Origin: Melitaea cinxia
Taxonomy: Eukaryota > Arthropoda > Insecta > Lepidoptera > Nymphalidae
Length of the DNA: 64,000 nt
Assembly (NCBI RefSeq): GCF_905220565.1
Contig: NC_059408.1
Location: 4,278,508-4,342,507 of the forward strand
Direction of reading: 5' to 3'
Shown here: piece by piece, positions 11,271 to 24,360 of the stretch
Numbering within the stretch: the first letter of the stretch is position 1
How the letters are laid out: each line of letters opens with the position of its first letter
Made by a program: the position numbers and the translations under genes
Notes under the pieces: model-generated
The model's database searches: none
What the model was told of the DNA's origin: nothing
What the model saw: the letters and a program-made list of their open reading frames with translations, nothing else

Positions 11271-13244
11271 TAAATAAAAATATTTATCACAGCACCATCT
11301 CTAAAATACAGAAAAATACAAATTTAGTAATTAAAGAGTTTGCATATAGACCCTTTTTTATTGGAATTTAATTTAAGGCCAACTTAATATATTGCTAAAT
11401 ACAAAATTATAATATTTTGTTAGCTAATACAATTATTTTATTAAATAATGTTTATATTAAATCATAGGATTTGCAAAATTTTGGTCCTTCAACTAAAAAT
11501 GATATCAAGGTTTGATGATTTCATCAACTTCAGACATACTATGTGTGACTATTCTTATGACTAATCTAAATAAGTAGAAAATTGTAATTTTGTTTGTAAC
11601 TTTTTATCAAACTATACTTTCTAGTTTTTATACTGCATTTGAAACAATATAGAAGCTATTATCTTGCATTTAATAATTGTTTAACTAAATTAATAAAAAG
11701 TCAATTAACTTGAAAGTAAAAGAATTGTGAAGTCGATAATTTAGTTAAACATCAAATTGTAACTTTCACACATTAAAATAATTCTTATTTGGGAACGGTA
11801 TAGACGTATGTTTGCATAATTATTGTATAACATAAAATTTTATATGAAAGCTTAACATGTTGTGTAATGTTTAGGTAGATGAATAAATTAACAATAACAT
11901 TGATCTTAAAGTAATATCATGAAATAGTCATGAGAGAAATTTGTTGATATTTTTTACTTTAATCTATTAAAATTGTTAGGTTTTAAGGTTTCATCAAATT
12001 TAACTGTGATTATCAGTTTTATTAATTTATCGTAGAATTGGATATTACAAACACAAATAAAGTTTGCTTTTGAAGATGTGTCTGATGTTACAAAAGAATG
12101 TAGATGTATTTCTAATACAAATCAAATAGTGACAAAAAAAGGAAATTTAACTTTTTCAAAAATATATGTTATAAAATGTACCTCAGTAGAACAAGAGCAT
12201 TTCAAGTAGGAAATAAATCATATAGAACTGAAATAGATAGAAATATATATGTACATTGTAGTATGGTTCATAATGTATGGAAATGTTAAGCACTCAATTA
12301 GTCACATTATTATTTTAAGTAATTTACATAAATTAGATTTGTATACAAATCAATTTATCAATTGTTTCATAATTCTGTTAAGGCCAGACGATGTGTCATC
12401 ATTTAATGTCAAATTCTTCGACAATTTATATTTAAATTATTATTTGGAGACATAAGTAGCCTTTACTAAACACCATTTAGGGCCTAGCTGTTGCAACATA
12501 ACATACAGCTGTAATATATACCACAAAAACAATAAATTTTTTCAGTATTGGCCTTGTGCTATTCCAGATTATACTAATTCTTGTATAAAATTTTATCCCG
12601 AACCATTTAAATTTCTGCTGTGATTTTGCTTGCATTTCTCATAGTATAATTTATATAGTGTTGGGTGCCTGAGCTTTAGTGAAATGTTTCAATGTGCAAT
12701 ATGATTTAGGTGTGTCGAAACACCTATATAAGTGTTCGGTAATAGACTGAACAAATAGAAAGATGTAATAAGTTGTGTGAATTTTTAGTGAACAATTAAT
12801 TTCAAATTGTAAAAGGGTGTGTTTATGAATCATCCCAACAAATTATTCTATAGGGGTGAGGGGATTTGACGTTAATAGCAAGCATTTTAAAGTTTAAATT
12901 CATTATAAAGCAAAAACCTGTTCCTTTCCCCCCTTTCAATGAATGTCTTTTGTTTTCAATGCCGTTTGTTTATTTTGTTTGTTTATAAAATTGTGCATTC
13001 AATGCTAAGTGCATTCATTATAAAAGAACTGCATGTATGCTTTTATAATTACATTCATTTTGATTGATTATTTGCTGTCTATAGTATGATAATAGCTGAA
13101 ATACCACATGAATTTTTATATTATAATCAATATACATATAATAGGAATATAATGTTTGTGCACGCTAATCTCAGAACCGGCTTATCTGATTTAGAAGCGG
13201 TTTTCCCTAATGCATTGTGGCAAGCTTCATTAACATTTAGTGTT
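11271..13244. other. SCAR intron 1 (if the 5' exon is right), no gene seen
   Basis: AT-rich sequence with scattered short open frames. I see no splice-framed coding sequence, RNA gene or clear repeat. Confidence 0.4.
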
Positions 13245-13885
13245 TGGGCTAAGATCTAGACTAGGTAAAACCGAATTAGAAAAACCGAATTATGGGGTTT
13301 TTGGGTGTGGAGGGTGGAGGGTGTAGGGGAATCTATACAAGGTAACACTGTCACACCTCAAAACCCCATGGTTATGGAGATATCCATGGTTAAAGTTTTG
13401 AGGTTAGAAGAAGAATTTAAAGCTATTATAATACCTTTGAGCTCGTACTGTTTGCATTGTGTGACAAATCGACACTTTTAAACAAAATAACGCGTCAGAC
13501 ATAATATTCTAATAAGATTAGTAACATTGCGTGCTAGAATATAGGTTTAGAAATTCGAAAAATACCCAAAACCGAATCGGAGCACCCCACTGTCCACGTG
13601 GTCTTGGTCTGTCGTACCCCTAGAGTGTTTTTTTTGTGCCGCTGAGGCGCGGAGGGAGGGCAGCCCTCGCACGCAAAGGCGGAAGGGCTGCACTTCCCGC
13701 AGCGCCGGAGCCAAGCATTCCTCTAACTTTCGAAATTCTTCTAACCTCAAAACTTTAACCATGGATATCTCCATAACCACGGGGTTCTGAGGTGTGACAG
13801 TGGTACCAGGGGTAGCGTTCCCCACCCTCTCCCCCCCTTCCCCCCACGGTCCCGAAATTCAGTTTTACCTAATCTAAAGCTTTAC
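13245..13885. mobile_element. Foldback element with about 150-bp inverted arms
   Basis: The left arm (about 13253-13420) begins AGACTAGGTAAAACCGAATT and includes ATGGTTATGGAGATATCCAT. The right arm (about 13715-13880) contains the same elements inverted (ATGGATATCTCCATAACCAC, TTTTACCTAATCT). The loop holds GC-richer unique DNA. An open frame on the minus strand across 13547-13825 is produced by the right arm and is not a gene. A non-autonomous foldback DNA transposon is the best reading. Confidence 0.7.
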
Positions 13886-14029
13886 CACTGTTTGTTTCAT
13901 GTCAATCTGTTCATAAATAAATAAAGTTATGCCAATTTAAAGAATCATTTTAAACATGTAAATACCCAAACGCCGGTTTTATAATCCAAAATAAACCAAA
14001 AGATATATCTAAAAAATGCTGTCCAAAGT

Positions 14030-14067
14030 CACTGTTCCACGTGGACGAAGTCGTGGGCACAGCTAGT
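14030..14067 (+). repeat. Short repeat end fragment
   Basis: CCACGTGGACGAAGTCGTGGGCACAGCTAG is a diverged copy of a terminus seen again near 52057-52086. It marks the end of a decayed element whose other end I could not find. Confidence 0.4.
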
Positions 14068-16790
14068 TATTAACAAGTCACAGGCATTTTAGATCTAGTA
14101 AATAGTCTTCAACTAGGTTAACCATCTTAATAGCTTTGCTAAGTAAAATTACGAAATAATTATAATATTAGTAAGATAAAAGGACAGTATCACAACCTAA
14201 TTTTAACAAATTATTCAAAATGGATACATACCTATCTAAAAAAAAATTGTCCAGTGGAAGTAGTAATTTAAAGTTGTTTAAGTTGTAAAACTACTTTGTG
14301 CCTTAACCCCTGGTTGGTTTGGGTTGATTTTGGCTGATTTTTGGACACAGTTATACATTATAATTGGTATTATATGTGGTTTAATATAGTGCCTCTCGTT
14401 TGTATCGTGTTGTTTGAATATACAAAACCCAAATAGCCATTTGTGCTACTTGAAATACTTATGTGTCTAGCTAGGTATATCGTGCATGCGAGAGAAAACA
14501 TATCGAATAAAATTAGTACGCCAATTAAAACTACGAGACATTACGGTTATAAAATGCGATCGTTTGCTAATTAGTTGCGTGTCTATCGATTGTTTTTGTT
14601 TAAAAAATTTTGATACAGCACATAGGACGATGAAATTAGTTCTAAGCATTTTGTTCTAGTTTATTGGTGTAGGCCGTAGGGGCTGATTAAAATTCGACTA
14701 TTTAATATATTTGCTGCGAATCACTGAAGTTCGTATTCTGCAAAAATAATGTAAATGTATGTGGTATGGTTCTAAATAGAACTTCGTTTTTTAATACGAT
14801 TCCTTTGGCACCATTTGGGTACAGAACTTTAAAAACATTTTCTTATGACTAAAAAAATGCAGGTAAATTTCGCAACGTTCGGCGCAGTGTTGAAACTTAG
14901 TTTGCAACAAATCAATTTTTACAAGGATGTGCACTGCATTATGCGATAAAAGTATTTCAAAACATATATTCAACGTAAATATTTATTTAATTACTCAAAC
15001 AATTACGATATTGTAGAGTCGTAATTAAGTAATTTATAGTTTCAATCGTATCGTGTCGAGTTAAAGCGGTCATATCTCGAAGGAAATGAATCTATACGTG
15101 TGTTTCGCACGTAATAAAAGACATGGCCATTCGATTATCGGATGAAGGCAACGAAAGTTATAATCTCTAATGTCGGTCAGTTAGTCTACACAGCGCAGAA
15201 AAATATAGCGCAAAGCGTAGAAAATGACCCACATTTTATCAAAGATTGTTCTATATTGGACAGTTTAAATTTATTGAATACCAAGTTGGCGTATAAATGA
15301 ATAAGATTTAAAGCTTTAAACTGTCTAATGGAATTGTTTTATATCCAAAAAAAAAAACAAAACATGATAAGCTTTTGGTGAAAATATTAGCATCGAATTA
15401 TCATTGACTATCTGAATGTTTTTTGCACATTTAAGATTAGTATTGTTAAGTTTACATAGTATAAGAAAGATGTATCTGCCATTCCACAAGAATATTCATA
15501 GTCAAAATATTAGTATCAAATCTTTAATGTATTATCGATTTTTTAATATCCTTTAAAATAAATATTATTTGTACATTGAACCACTGATGCAACGGATGTA
15601 CAAATTTATTCCGCCCACATGTGTATCAGCGTTGTCATTGACTGTAAGTGTTAGTACATTATAGTACATAACCGTAATTAAGGTACATTATTAAATATTA
15701 ATTCGTTATTAAAACCTTGTGTTTACGTAATCAAATGTTTTATCTTTATTGACTGTTAGGTTAGTTGCCTGTTAAGGTATACAAGTTACGTGTAAATAAA
15801 TCAATATCGGTAAGTGTAAATAAGCTATGAATTAAAAATAAAGTTACGACAAAGATACATTTTATTAGTCTTAAACAAGTGACTGATACGCAAATAAAAT
15901 GCGTATATTAAAATTATACGAAACATAATAATACAATTACCAACAACAAAAATGATACTGTTTACTAGTCGTCGTTTTTTTCCGTAATAAAAAACAAATT
16001 ATTAACTAATTGGTTTTTTTTTTTGGGTAAAGTATCATAATTATGGAACCAATGTTTTTTTTTGTTAACCTTGTAAGAGAGATAAACGTCGCAATATACC
16101 TAGATAACTTTAGTTACTAAACGCAAGTCGGGATTACTTATATTAAGAGGTTGGAAAATTAAACAGCAACGCATTTTTAAATATGTTGTCATCAGCTACA
16201 TAAAACTCTTACGTAAGCTCGAGAGAGTCCTTTGCAGACTGAAGTCGCCTGCGGCTGAGTCGCCCGTCTTAATAGTCGTTGTTTTTGTATAGATGCTACT
16301 ATTCAAGTACAACTTTAAATGCGAAAGTAAAAATCAGTGATTATTAACCATTTACTGTTGACAGACCATTTGATTAAATGTGTGACTGATCAACAGTAGT
16401 CCACTTACCACCAGTTAAGAACCACTGAAGATGTTTGAAACTCTTGGGGTTGTACTGTTGGGTCTCGAATAAATCTTGGCACAAAAATAGGTTATGGCAT
16501 AGAAGAGCACACATCTCTTTTTAACGAAAAAATAAAACACGATTCTAATAGGATAATCATCCAAACGAAGATTTGTGCTGAAATTAGTATTCAGTAAATT
16601 GAAGAATGGTTGGTCATTTATTTTTATTGACTAAAATGAAACTACAAGCTAACTTGTTATTACTTTTCTGGGCGTCAAACTTTGTTACTTGTCATCACAA
16701 GTGTTGTTATTATCTAATGTGGGTCTTATTATTAGTATACAGTGTTTAGGAATCCTAATTTTATGAGTTTTATTAACCTATTAGTACACA
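14068..16790. other. Intronic or intergenic DNA, no gene seen
   Basis: AT-rich, with T and A homopolymers near 16015 and 16060. Short open frames only. Nothing supports a gene or RNA. Confidence 0.45.
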
Positions 16791-16796
16791 TTCACA

Positions 16797-17086
16797 CACA
16801 GGCCTCCACAAGTTCACACCAAAAATAGCGTGAACTCATGCGTTTTGCCCACAATCACCACGCTGGGCAGGCGGGTTGGTGACCGCAGGGCTGGCTTTGT
16901 CGCACCGAAGACTGCTGCCCGTTTTCGGCCTATGTATTTTAAAGCTAGCAGTTGAATGGATATCCCGCCATCGGTCGGCTTTTTAAGTTACAAGGTGGTA
17001 GTGGAACTGTGTTATCCCTTAGTCGCCTCTTACGACAGTCACGGGAAGAGAGGGGGTGTCTATATTCTTTGCTACCGTAACCACAC
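16797..17086 (-). mobile_element. Short RTE-tailed retroelement copy (family A)
   Basis: Same unit as at 1411-1732. It ends at the conserved CCACAC boundary but lacks the outermost tail. Point changes give a broken peptide end. Confidence 0.7.
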
Positions 17087-17318
17087 CCTATTGGTACTCA
17101 GTAATGTATTGCTTCAGTTCTGGATTAGTCCTACAAATATATTCACAGATTTTACCTTCATATTAGTATACGAACTAAATACGGCGTTTAAAGTATCGGT
17201 CGATAGAAAGTCCATAGGCCTTAGTCTGCAGCCGGGCCCTTAAAGTTTCTCCGAACAAAACTGCAGTCGCCTAAGCTAATTGGTAGTTTTTAGTGTTATT
17301 TCAAATCGATAAATAGTT

Positions 17319-18301
17319 TTGGGAGATGCGTGTGAAACGTAGTGTGAAGAATCACGTCCGCCATCGAAAAGGGAGGATCCTCCACCAGACGGGTGTTGTG
17401 TCTGGCGGGCTAACGCCCCGACGGTTGTTGTCGGGATCTTGTATATATACTTAATGACTTTGAAAACTCTGATAGCGCGATGTAGCATACGTCAGTTTTT
17501 CTCTAATTACGTAGTTTCATAGTCGTTCGTATTTCGCGTGATAGATGTCGCCACATCACTCCCCTCCGAGACCGGAGGTCGATATCAGGTTAAATCGTCC
17601 ATTCATCTTGTGATGCTTGCCGGGCCAGTAGAGTGTTCCAGTGAGTCGGAACCAGATGCCGCATAGTTCACGGTGAGTCGGAACTGTCTGCGGTGATGCT
17701 GCATATGCTCCAGTGAGTCGGAGTGGTGCAGTGCTGCGTAGTGGCTGCTGCTGCGTCGACCAGGAGAGAAGTGCATCTCTGCTTGCTGACCGGCCGAAGT
17801 GCAGTATGCTGTGCCAAAGTCGCTGAGAAGGCTGTAGGTGATGACCAGGAATGCGCGTCCGCTGCATGCTGGTGGTCAGGATACCCGCAGTAGCCGTAAA
17901 TGCTGGTTGGCTGAAGTCGTAGATGCGTAATGCTACTCGCTGCTCGAAAGCTTGAGGAAGTGATGATGACGTCACGATGACGTAGCTTGCGAAGGCTGCG
18001 CTGATGATCACGTCGGGGTCACCAGTTTGGATGATGGTATAGTTTGAATCACGTCGGGGTCACCAGTTTAGTAGTGAGAGGAACGTGGTGTGAAGAATCA
18101 CGTCCGCCCTCGCAAAGGGAGGATCCTCCACCAGACGGGTGTTGTGTCTGGCGGGCTAACGCCCCGACGGTTGTTGTCGGGATCTTGTATATATACTTAA
18201 TGACTTTGAAAACTCTGATAGCGCGATGTAGCATACGTCAGTTTTTCTCTAATTACGTAGTTTCATAGTCGTTCGTATTTCGCGTGATAGATGTCGCCAC
18301 A
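17319..18301 (-). mobile_element. TRIM-like LTR retrotransposon, complete with both LTRs
   Basis: Two direct repeats of about 235 bp (17319-17556 and 18068-18301), nearly identical over at least 213 bp, flank about 510 bp. A 5-bp TAGTT duplication sits at 17314-17318 and 18302-18306. Read on the minus strand, each LTR starts TGTGGCGACATC and has a TATA-like TATATATACAAG. The 5' LTR is followed by CTGGTGACCCCGACGTGATT, a primer-binding-site-like sequence, and the 3' LTR is preceded by a polypurine tract (GGAGGGGAGTGA). No gag or pol domain is visible, so it must have been mobilised in trans. The PBS-like block occurs twice (18007-18028, 18047-18069). LTR outer ends on one side are inferred from the target duplication. 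Confidence 0.8.
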
Positions 18302-19026
18302 TAGTTATGAAGTGAAAGTACTTTTTAAAACTAGTAATACTCGTAGTATTGCAGCCGCCGGCAATTCTCGTTATGATGAATATTAAATATAACAATAAAC
18401 ACTTCAGATTTTTTTTTTCTTCATACATTTTATGATGTAAGTGATTATTTCACGATGTACATAAGCTATTTTCTAAGTGTTTTTAAATGTACATAAATAT
18501 CAGAACAAGTTCCGTTACGTACTTAATAAATATGAGTTTACTAGAGCGTACTATATATTTAATTGATATTTATGATTTGGTGTTTTAATTAGTTAATAAT
18601 GCTACCGACCTTGAAATGAGTACGAGCGTAAATCGCCTATTAATTTTTAATGTAATAGGTTTTTCATGCTTATCAAATAAACCATTAACTGTTTGACTAA
18701 AATTGAATTAATTAGAAGTCGTGTTGACTTGGGGCGTGATTACAATTGTTTTACTATTTAAGATCAGTAGACGGTTAATTAGTTTATAATTGTTCCTTTT
18801 ATTAAGTTTAGGATATATATCCCTATGTTGTAGTCACTAATAACTAATACTAATAATTTTAAGTAATATTAATAATTTTTTTTTTGCCAAAAAAGGATGA
18901 TCCAATATGTCTGGTTTTTGTGGGTTTTTTTTATAATCTGATATATTTGAAGTTAGTGTGTAGGTTTCATTTTTTTTTGTAATCGATTTATATTTTAAAT
19001 ATTTAGTGATAACATTTTAAATATTA
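18302..19026. other. No gene seen
   Basis: AT-rich DNA right of the TRIM element, with no recognised element or coding region. Confidence 0.45.
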
Positions 19027-19250
19027 CTAGCTGACCCCGCAAACGTTGTTTTCTATATATGTTATTAACCCGCTTAATCCCCCCAAAAGGGGGGGGGGTC
19101 CCTTATAACTTAGGGGTATGAAAGATAGATGTTGGCCGATTCTCAGACCTACCCGATATGCCCACAAAATTTTATTAAAATGGGTCGAGCCGTTTCGGAG
19201 GCGTTCAATGTACAACACCACGACACGAGAATTTTATATATTACATAGTA
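19027..19250. repeat. Interspersed repeat, family E (copy 1)
   Basis: Starts TAGCTGACCCCGCAAACGTT and includes AAGGGGGGGGGG, CGATTCTCAGACCTACCCGA and a terminal CGACACGAGAATTTTATATA. Copies recur at 22278-22500 and 30315-30530 with the same ends. Non-coding; a mobile element of unknown class. Confidence 0.65.
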
Positions 19251-19846
19251 CTTTTCTATAAAACTATTAACTTGTATAAATACTAGATAAAAAAAGTTTT
19301 GGTTTTATATTTAGTATATCTTTTTTTGGTGGTCGTATTAAAGATAAACGAATGTTAACAATGGTGGTATAGATGGTAGGTATAGTCAAGTATAGTGGAT
19401 AAATGTTTTGAAATAATATAATAAAATTATTATACAGTTATAAGTTATTTTTTTTATTGGTATGATGTCATTATTTAATAACCATTTTGATATGTCATAT
19501 ATTGTGTATGAGGTCAGTTTTACGATACAGCGCGAGCGCCTGTTTGAGCACGAACACGATAAATACGACAACGCAAAATATAGTCGTAGTCGAAAGTAAC
19601 CGTTTCTGAAGCCTTGACATATCATATTAGACCATACCGCCTTTTGGCATCTCACGATTATTGTTGTCTGTCTGTTTTTATAATAGAATTATGTCTGTAC
19701 ATATGTCTACGTTTAAAATATTATGAACTAAAATGGAAAATGTTTTCTGAAAACCTCATTTGTGTAATAAATGAATCGAAAAAGAGTAATCGCTGCTTAT
19801 GTTCAGTGAGAGATAATTATGTTAAGTGCATGTGTATGTGACCTGG

Positions 19847-20155
19847 CGACCGCTCTGGTGTATGGTGCGTGTGTGTATGGTGTCGACGGCGCCTAAACAC
19901 TGACGGTCGCAGGTTCGATTCCCGCTCGGAGCTGATATTTGTGTTTATACAAACATTTATTTACGATCTGGTTGTTAGTCTTTGTGGGTCTCCTTACCGT
20001 GCCTTGGAGAGCACGTTAAGCTGGCGGTCTCGGTTGTTATAATATATTGCCTGATGGTAATCGTTACTTATGTTAGGGAATATATCCGCCAACCCGCATT
20101 GGAGTAGCGTGGTTAATTAAGCTATGCCCAGAAGTGGGATATAACAGGCTGAAGC
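19847..20155 (+). mobile_element. tRNA-derived SINE (Metulj-like)
   Basis: The head GACCGCTCTGGTGTATGGTG and the downstream GGTCGCAGGTTCGATTCCCG fit pol III A and B boxes. The body has GAGAGCACGTTAAGC and GGGAATATATCCGCCAACCC, and the end TATAACAGGCTGAAGCG. This matches my memory of the butterfly Metulj SINE. It is not a functional tRNA because the cloverleaf is degenerate. Plus-strand copy, internally diverged. Confidence 0.75.
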
Positions 20156-20527
20156 GTATGTGAGTCGATTCTTAACGTGATATTTTAAGACCTTCATCAA
20201 TCGTATTTTCAACATGAAAATAATTTAAGGAATCATACTCATTACAAATAAATTCTTCAGTGATTATGAAGAATCCTTACGTTTTCCATGTTGATTATAC
20301 AAGTTTTAGAATGGTAAATTATGATATATGTACGATACAAATTGTTTCATGTATGTATTATGTAAACAAATGTCATTGACCCTATAATTGTTGTAACACT
20401 GCCAGGCACCCACGCGTTTATAGATGATATCATAGTAATGCTTTATTGGTAATTAGAAATAACCGTTGCTTTATTGGCGAAACGACACTTTATTATATTG
20501 ATGGGTAGATAAACAAGCGAAATTTAA

Positions 20528-20840
20528 GTCATTTTTAACCGACTTGAACAAAGGCGGTTTATTAATTCGACCGTATATATATTTTTTATGTATGCTCGCG
20601 GATAATTTCGTCGTTTATGAACCGAATTTGATAATTCTTTTTTTTGTTGGATAGGTGATATCCCAAGGGTGGGTACGGAACGGGTGATAAGGAATCCAGG
20701 ATCTGATGATGGCATCCCAGAGAAATCATCAGAAAATCGTAGTGACGACTAGTGCGTTTGTTCATTTTTTTCGTCTACTTGCGTTTTATTAGTTGTCGAT
20801 GTAGGTAATTGAATTCGGTTTTTTCGTTTGCTAGCAAACA
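20528..20840. repeat. Interspersed repeat, family G (fragment)
   Basis: Shares AACCGACTT, GATAATTCTTTTTTTTGTTGG, GGGATGCCATCATCAGATCC-like and GCTAGCAAACAC segments, in reverse, with the larger copy at 21140-21760. Low-complexity A/T runs and no coding. Family G is the commonest decayed repeat in the 20-26 kb part of the window. Confidence 0.5.
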
Positions 20841-20977
20841 CAATTATTATTAAATATGTTAGTAAAGTACGAAATAATGTTCATTAAAAATATGACAATT
20901 ATTAATTTATTAAGAAAAGAAGTGCAATTGTCGTTAAGCATAATTATATAAAAACTTTGTCATTTATAATAAGACTA

Positions 20978-21130
20978 GCTTCTGCCCGCGACTTCTTACA
21001 CGTGGACTCCGCCCCTATATAGCTATTGGTCTTAGCGTGATGATAGCCTTCCTCAATAAATGAGCTTATCTAACACTGAAAGAATTTTTCAAATCGGACC
21101 AGCAGTTCGACCTGAGATAAGCGCAATCTA
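20978..21130. repeat. Repeat relic with CTAGCTTCTGCCCGCGACTT terminus
   Basis: A terminus of this form is common in lepidopteran non-autonomous elements (recollection). It is followed by AAATCGGACCAGCAGTTCGA, a widely shared 'sensitive-to-frame' repeat string. No coding. Confidence 0.45.
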
Positions 21131-21139
21131 GCAAACAAT

Positions 21140-21760
21140 AATTGTGTTTGCTCGCAAACGAAAAAAAAAACCGACTTCAATTACATCGACGAGTAATACA
21201 ACGTAGATCGATGAAAAATAGTCAAGTAACTACGCGTTATCAAATATTACTCAAAAAGTAGTTATCAGATCTCGATAAAATTTAAATGTGACCACATGAT
21301 AAACATCTGCTTTCGATAAAATTAAAAATTATTAAAATCGGTACACCCAGTAAAAAGTTATTGTGGATTTTCAAGAGTTTCCCTCGATTTCTCTGGGGTC
21401 CCATCATCAGATCCTGGTTTCCTTATCATGGTACTAAACTAGGGATATCTCCTTTCCAACAAAAAAAGAAATATCAAAATCGGTACATCCAGTAGGAAGT
21501 TATGCGGTATAATACAACGTAGGTCGACGAAAAAAAGCGTCAAGTAAAAACGCATTATTAGATATAACTCGAAAAGTAGTTGTTAGATCTCAAATAAATT
21601 TAAATGGGACCAATTGACACACACCACCTTTCGATTAAAAAAAAATTTGTCGAAATCGGTCCACCCAGTCAAAAGTTCTGATGTAACATACATAAAAAAA
21701 AAATACAGTCGAATTGAGAACCTCCTCCTTTTTTGGAAGTCGGTTAAAAAAAACTTCAGC
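21140..21760. repeat. Interspersed repeat, family G (long copy)
   Basis: Begins near GTTTGCTCGCAAACGAAAAA with AACCGACTTCAATTACATCG, and ends near CCTCCTCCTTTTTTGGAAGTCGGTTAAA. The two ends are inverse of each other around the CCGACTT word. Other copies: 25378-25640, 36395-36560, 59420-59700 and 59780-59945. A non-autonomous DNA element is likely. Confidence 0.55.
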
Positions 21761-22277
21761 TTTATAATATTAAGTATAGATTTGAATTTTATGAAGGTTA
21801 GGCTCTATTAGCTAAAATAAAACAGTAGGTATGCAATAATTGCGCAGTGATGGCGCATGTTCGGTTGCTCAATTTCTCTTCTGAATTATAAATATGTTAC
21901 ATTAGAAGCTAAGTCTTAACCTCTTGCTAATTATCAAAAATGACATTTGATTCAAAGAGTGCTCTCCTGAGGAAGCATTAATCCTCGCTTGGCTAACTCC
22001 TTTGAATTGCAGCATGACAGTTAAAATTGCACTGCCCGGATGAGTTCCTCGACAGAAACGGCAAATTGATTCCGTCGAATGCAGTTGAAGTAAAAAATAA
22101 ACATTTAAACAGATAGTAACGTGTACTTTTTTAAAGTATAATATTAAGATTCCGTAGAAATTAGTACATAAGTCGACAAGTAAATATCTCACTGTTATTT
22201 CAACACTATCCCATAATTTTACGACAAAGACTTACAAGCACAAACACCCAGATCAAGGATATTTTTTTATTTATATA

Positions 22278-22500
22278 CTAGCTGACACCGCAAACGTTGT
22301 TTTGCCATATATGTTATAAAGCCCCCTTAATCGCCCCCCCCCCCCCACCCCGCCCCCTTATAACTTGGGTTATGAAAATAGATGTTGTTCGATTCTCAGA
22401 CCTACCCAATATGGACACAAAATTTCATAAGAATCGGTCAAGCCGTTTCGGAGAAGTTTAACTACAAACACCGCGACACGAGAATTTTATATATTAGATA
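22278..22500. repeat. Interspersed repeat, family E (copy 2)
   Basis: TAGCTGACACCGCAAACGTT through CGACACGAGAATTTTATATA, with a C-rich run in the middle. Aligns along its length with 19027-19250 and 30315-30530. Confidence 0.65.
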
Positions 22501-23945
22501 TTCGCTCTGAGCGGGCGTCGAAGTTGCTGCCGTCGGCACACCAGACTGTCGTAAGGGTCGTATTAAACATACATGTGCAAACTATTATTGCGTCTTCTGA
22601 AATTTGAAAAAATCCTACTTCTTCTATTATTATAATTGCGGAAATGTAGTACTGTGGATAACTTATCAAGTAATTCCCACGAAATCGGAAATAACAGTGG
22701 CAAGGTTAGAATTCTTATAAATCAGAATAAATATAGTATGTTATTCGTCTAATAAATTATTTTTATGAATGCACAGTTACAAAACAGGATAATCTTATCT
22801 AGAACAGGATGGGAACGCGTTGTTATTTACAAAAATAACTTATAAATAACTGCCATTAAATTTTCTTCTATTCGTTTTACTTATTATTTTAAATTTTTAT
22901 TTATTGCTTGTAAAATTGTATGTTAACGACACTTGTATATAAGTGTTGGGGAATTATATAATGGGTTTCCTGTTGTCATCTAAAGCCTCAAATATTTATT
23001 TTTACTAGCTAATTTTTGATCAAGGTATCAAAATACTAAATATAAATAAATTTTATATATAAAAGTATAAAAATACAGGCTCTAAAATTATTTTCAAGTT
23101 CAGGCCGTGATGCTCAGAGGGTTTAAATGAGCACGGTATAGCGCTCATTGGTATTTGCTTCTTCCGGCCGGTCTGACGGGACTAAGGGGTCAAGGTCATT
23201 GTTTTGCTTTCAATCCCTGTCATCTAGTCATACACGTCCGAAACGTCAGTTTACAAATAGACGCTTATTTGTTATCTTTACGCTAAAACGAATTAACTGT
23301 TTGCCAAGATAAGTTTTGTACAGGTAGTTGAAGCCGGATTAACAAATAGGATTTTATCTTAATTCTGTTGGGTTCACAACTGTGACCACGACATACCCAT
23401 ATGTACCTCAACGGTAATCAAAGCTATTGGAGCCTACAACTTAACATTGGTATTGCTAATATAATAATAAAAATCTTAACAACAAATCAAAGAAACAATA
23501 AAAAAACAAGCTTTTATGTTGTGAATTGTGGTCTAAGCATAGGCAACGTACGATATGATTGTAATTCAAATTCTCATCCTTATCAGGAAAAGAGAGCTAT
23601 TGCTAGAGCCGTCTTTTGAGTGTTCTTGAAAGATGTACGAGTAAAGTAAGTTACGAGTTTCTTTAAGAAGTGCACTTGTCTTTCTTGTTTTTCCTATAGG
23701 TATGTTTAAAAGTATGTGTGTCTATAACCAAATGAGAACTAGACACCTCTATTTTAGGTATATCTTGCTGTCTATGTTCATACTTAATGAATCTAATGCG
23801 AATTTAGTGGCGGTTGTTATTCGACTGGTTTTAGCTATTAGGGTATTACTCTTCAACGGTTTTTCGAAAAAAATGTTTTCGATCTCACAAAAAACAAGTC
23901 TGAACAGATAACACCTATTCTATTGCAATACTTTTTTATTATTAT
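22501..23945. other. No gene seen
   Basis: Several short open frames, none with a recognised domain or splice context. A small segment near 23103-23250 is GC-richer but unassigned. Confidence 0.4.
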
Positions 23946-24249
23946 TAACTAGCCGACCCGTGCCCACTTCGTGGCGCGTTACATATTTTTGTGATGCAAA
24001 TATACTTATAGTAAAGTTTTCATCTCGCTCGCATTTCTCCGTCTTAATTTACAATACTATTATTTTTCACTGAATTGTTTGTTCAATAACAATAAATATA
24101 ATAATAGCCTATATCACTCGTGAATAGTGTAGCTTTCTATTAGTGAAAAAATTTCCATGACCGGATCAGTATTTGCGAAGGTTACCCCCTACAAACAAAG
24201 TTAGAAACCTCTTTATAATATTGTATATATATATCGGCCACAGCATCTG

Positions 24250-24360
24250 TTGCAGATGATTGTTGCAGCGCTAGTGTGTTGGTAGGATCCCACATCGTCG
24301 TTGATGGCTATAGAGCCCTATTGCCGCCCGGCATTTCTTGCCACATCGATTGCACTCAAA
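24250..24360 (-). pseudogene. Remnant of a retrotransposon-type C2H2 zinc-finger tail
   Basis: On the minus strand this reads FECNRCGKKCRAAIGLYSHQ followed by RRC and GILPTH. The Cys-Cys...IGLYSH pattern is typical of a zinc-finger tail seen in endonuclease-reverse-transcriptase proteins of non-LTR elements in Lepidoptera (from memory). The frame is short and not attached to any reverse transcriptase here, so it is a relic. It lies in AT-rich decayed repeat DNA. Confidence 0.55.

Noticed and set aside
17556..18011. 151-codon minus-strand open frame
   Set aside because: It is the internal region of the TRIM element; the peptide shows no gag, protease or RT motif.
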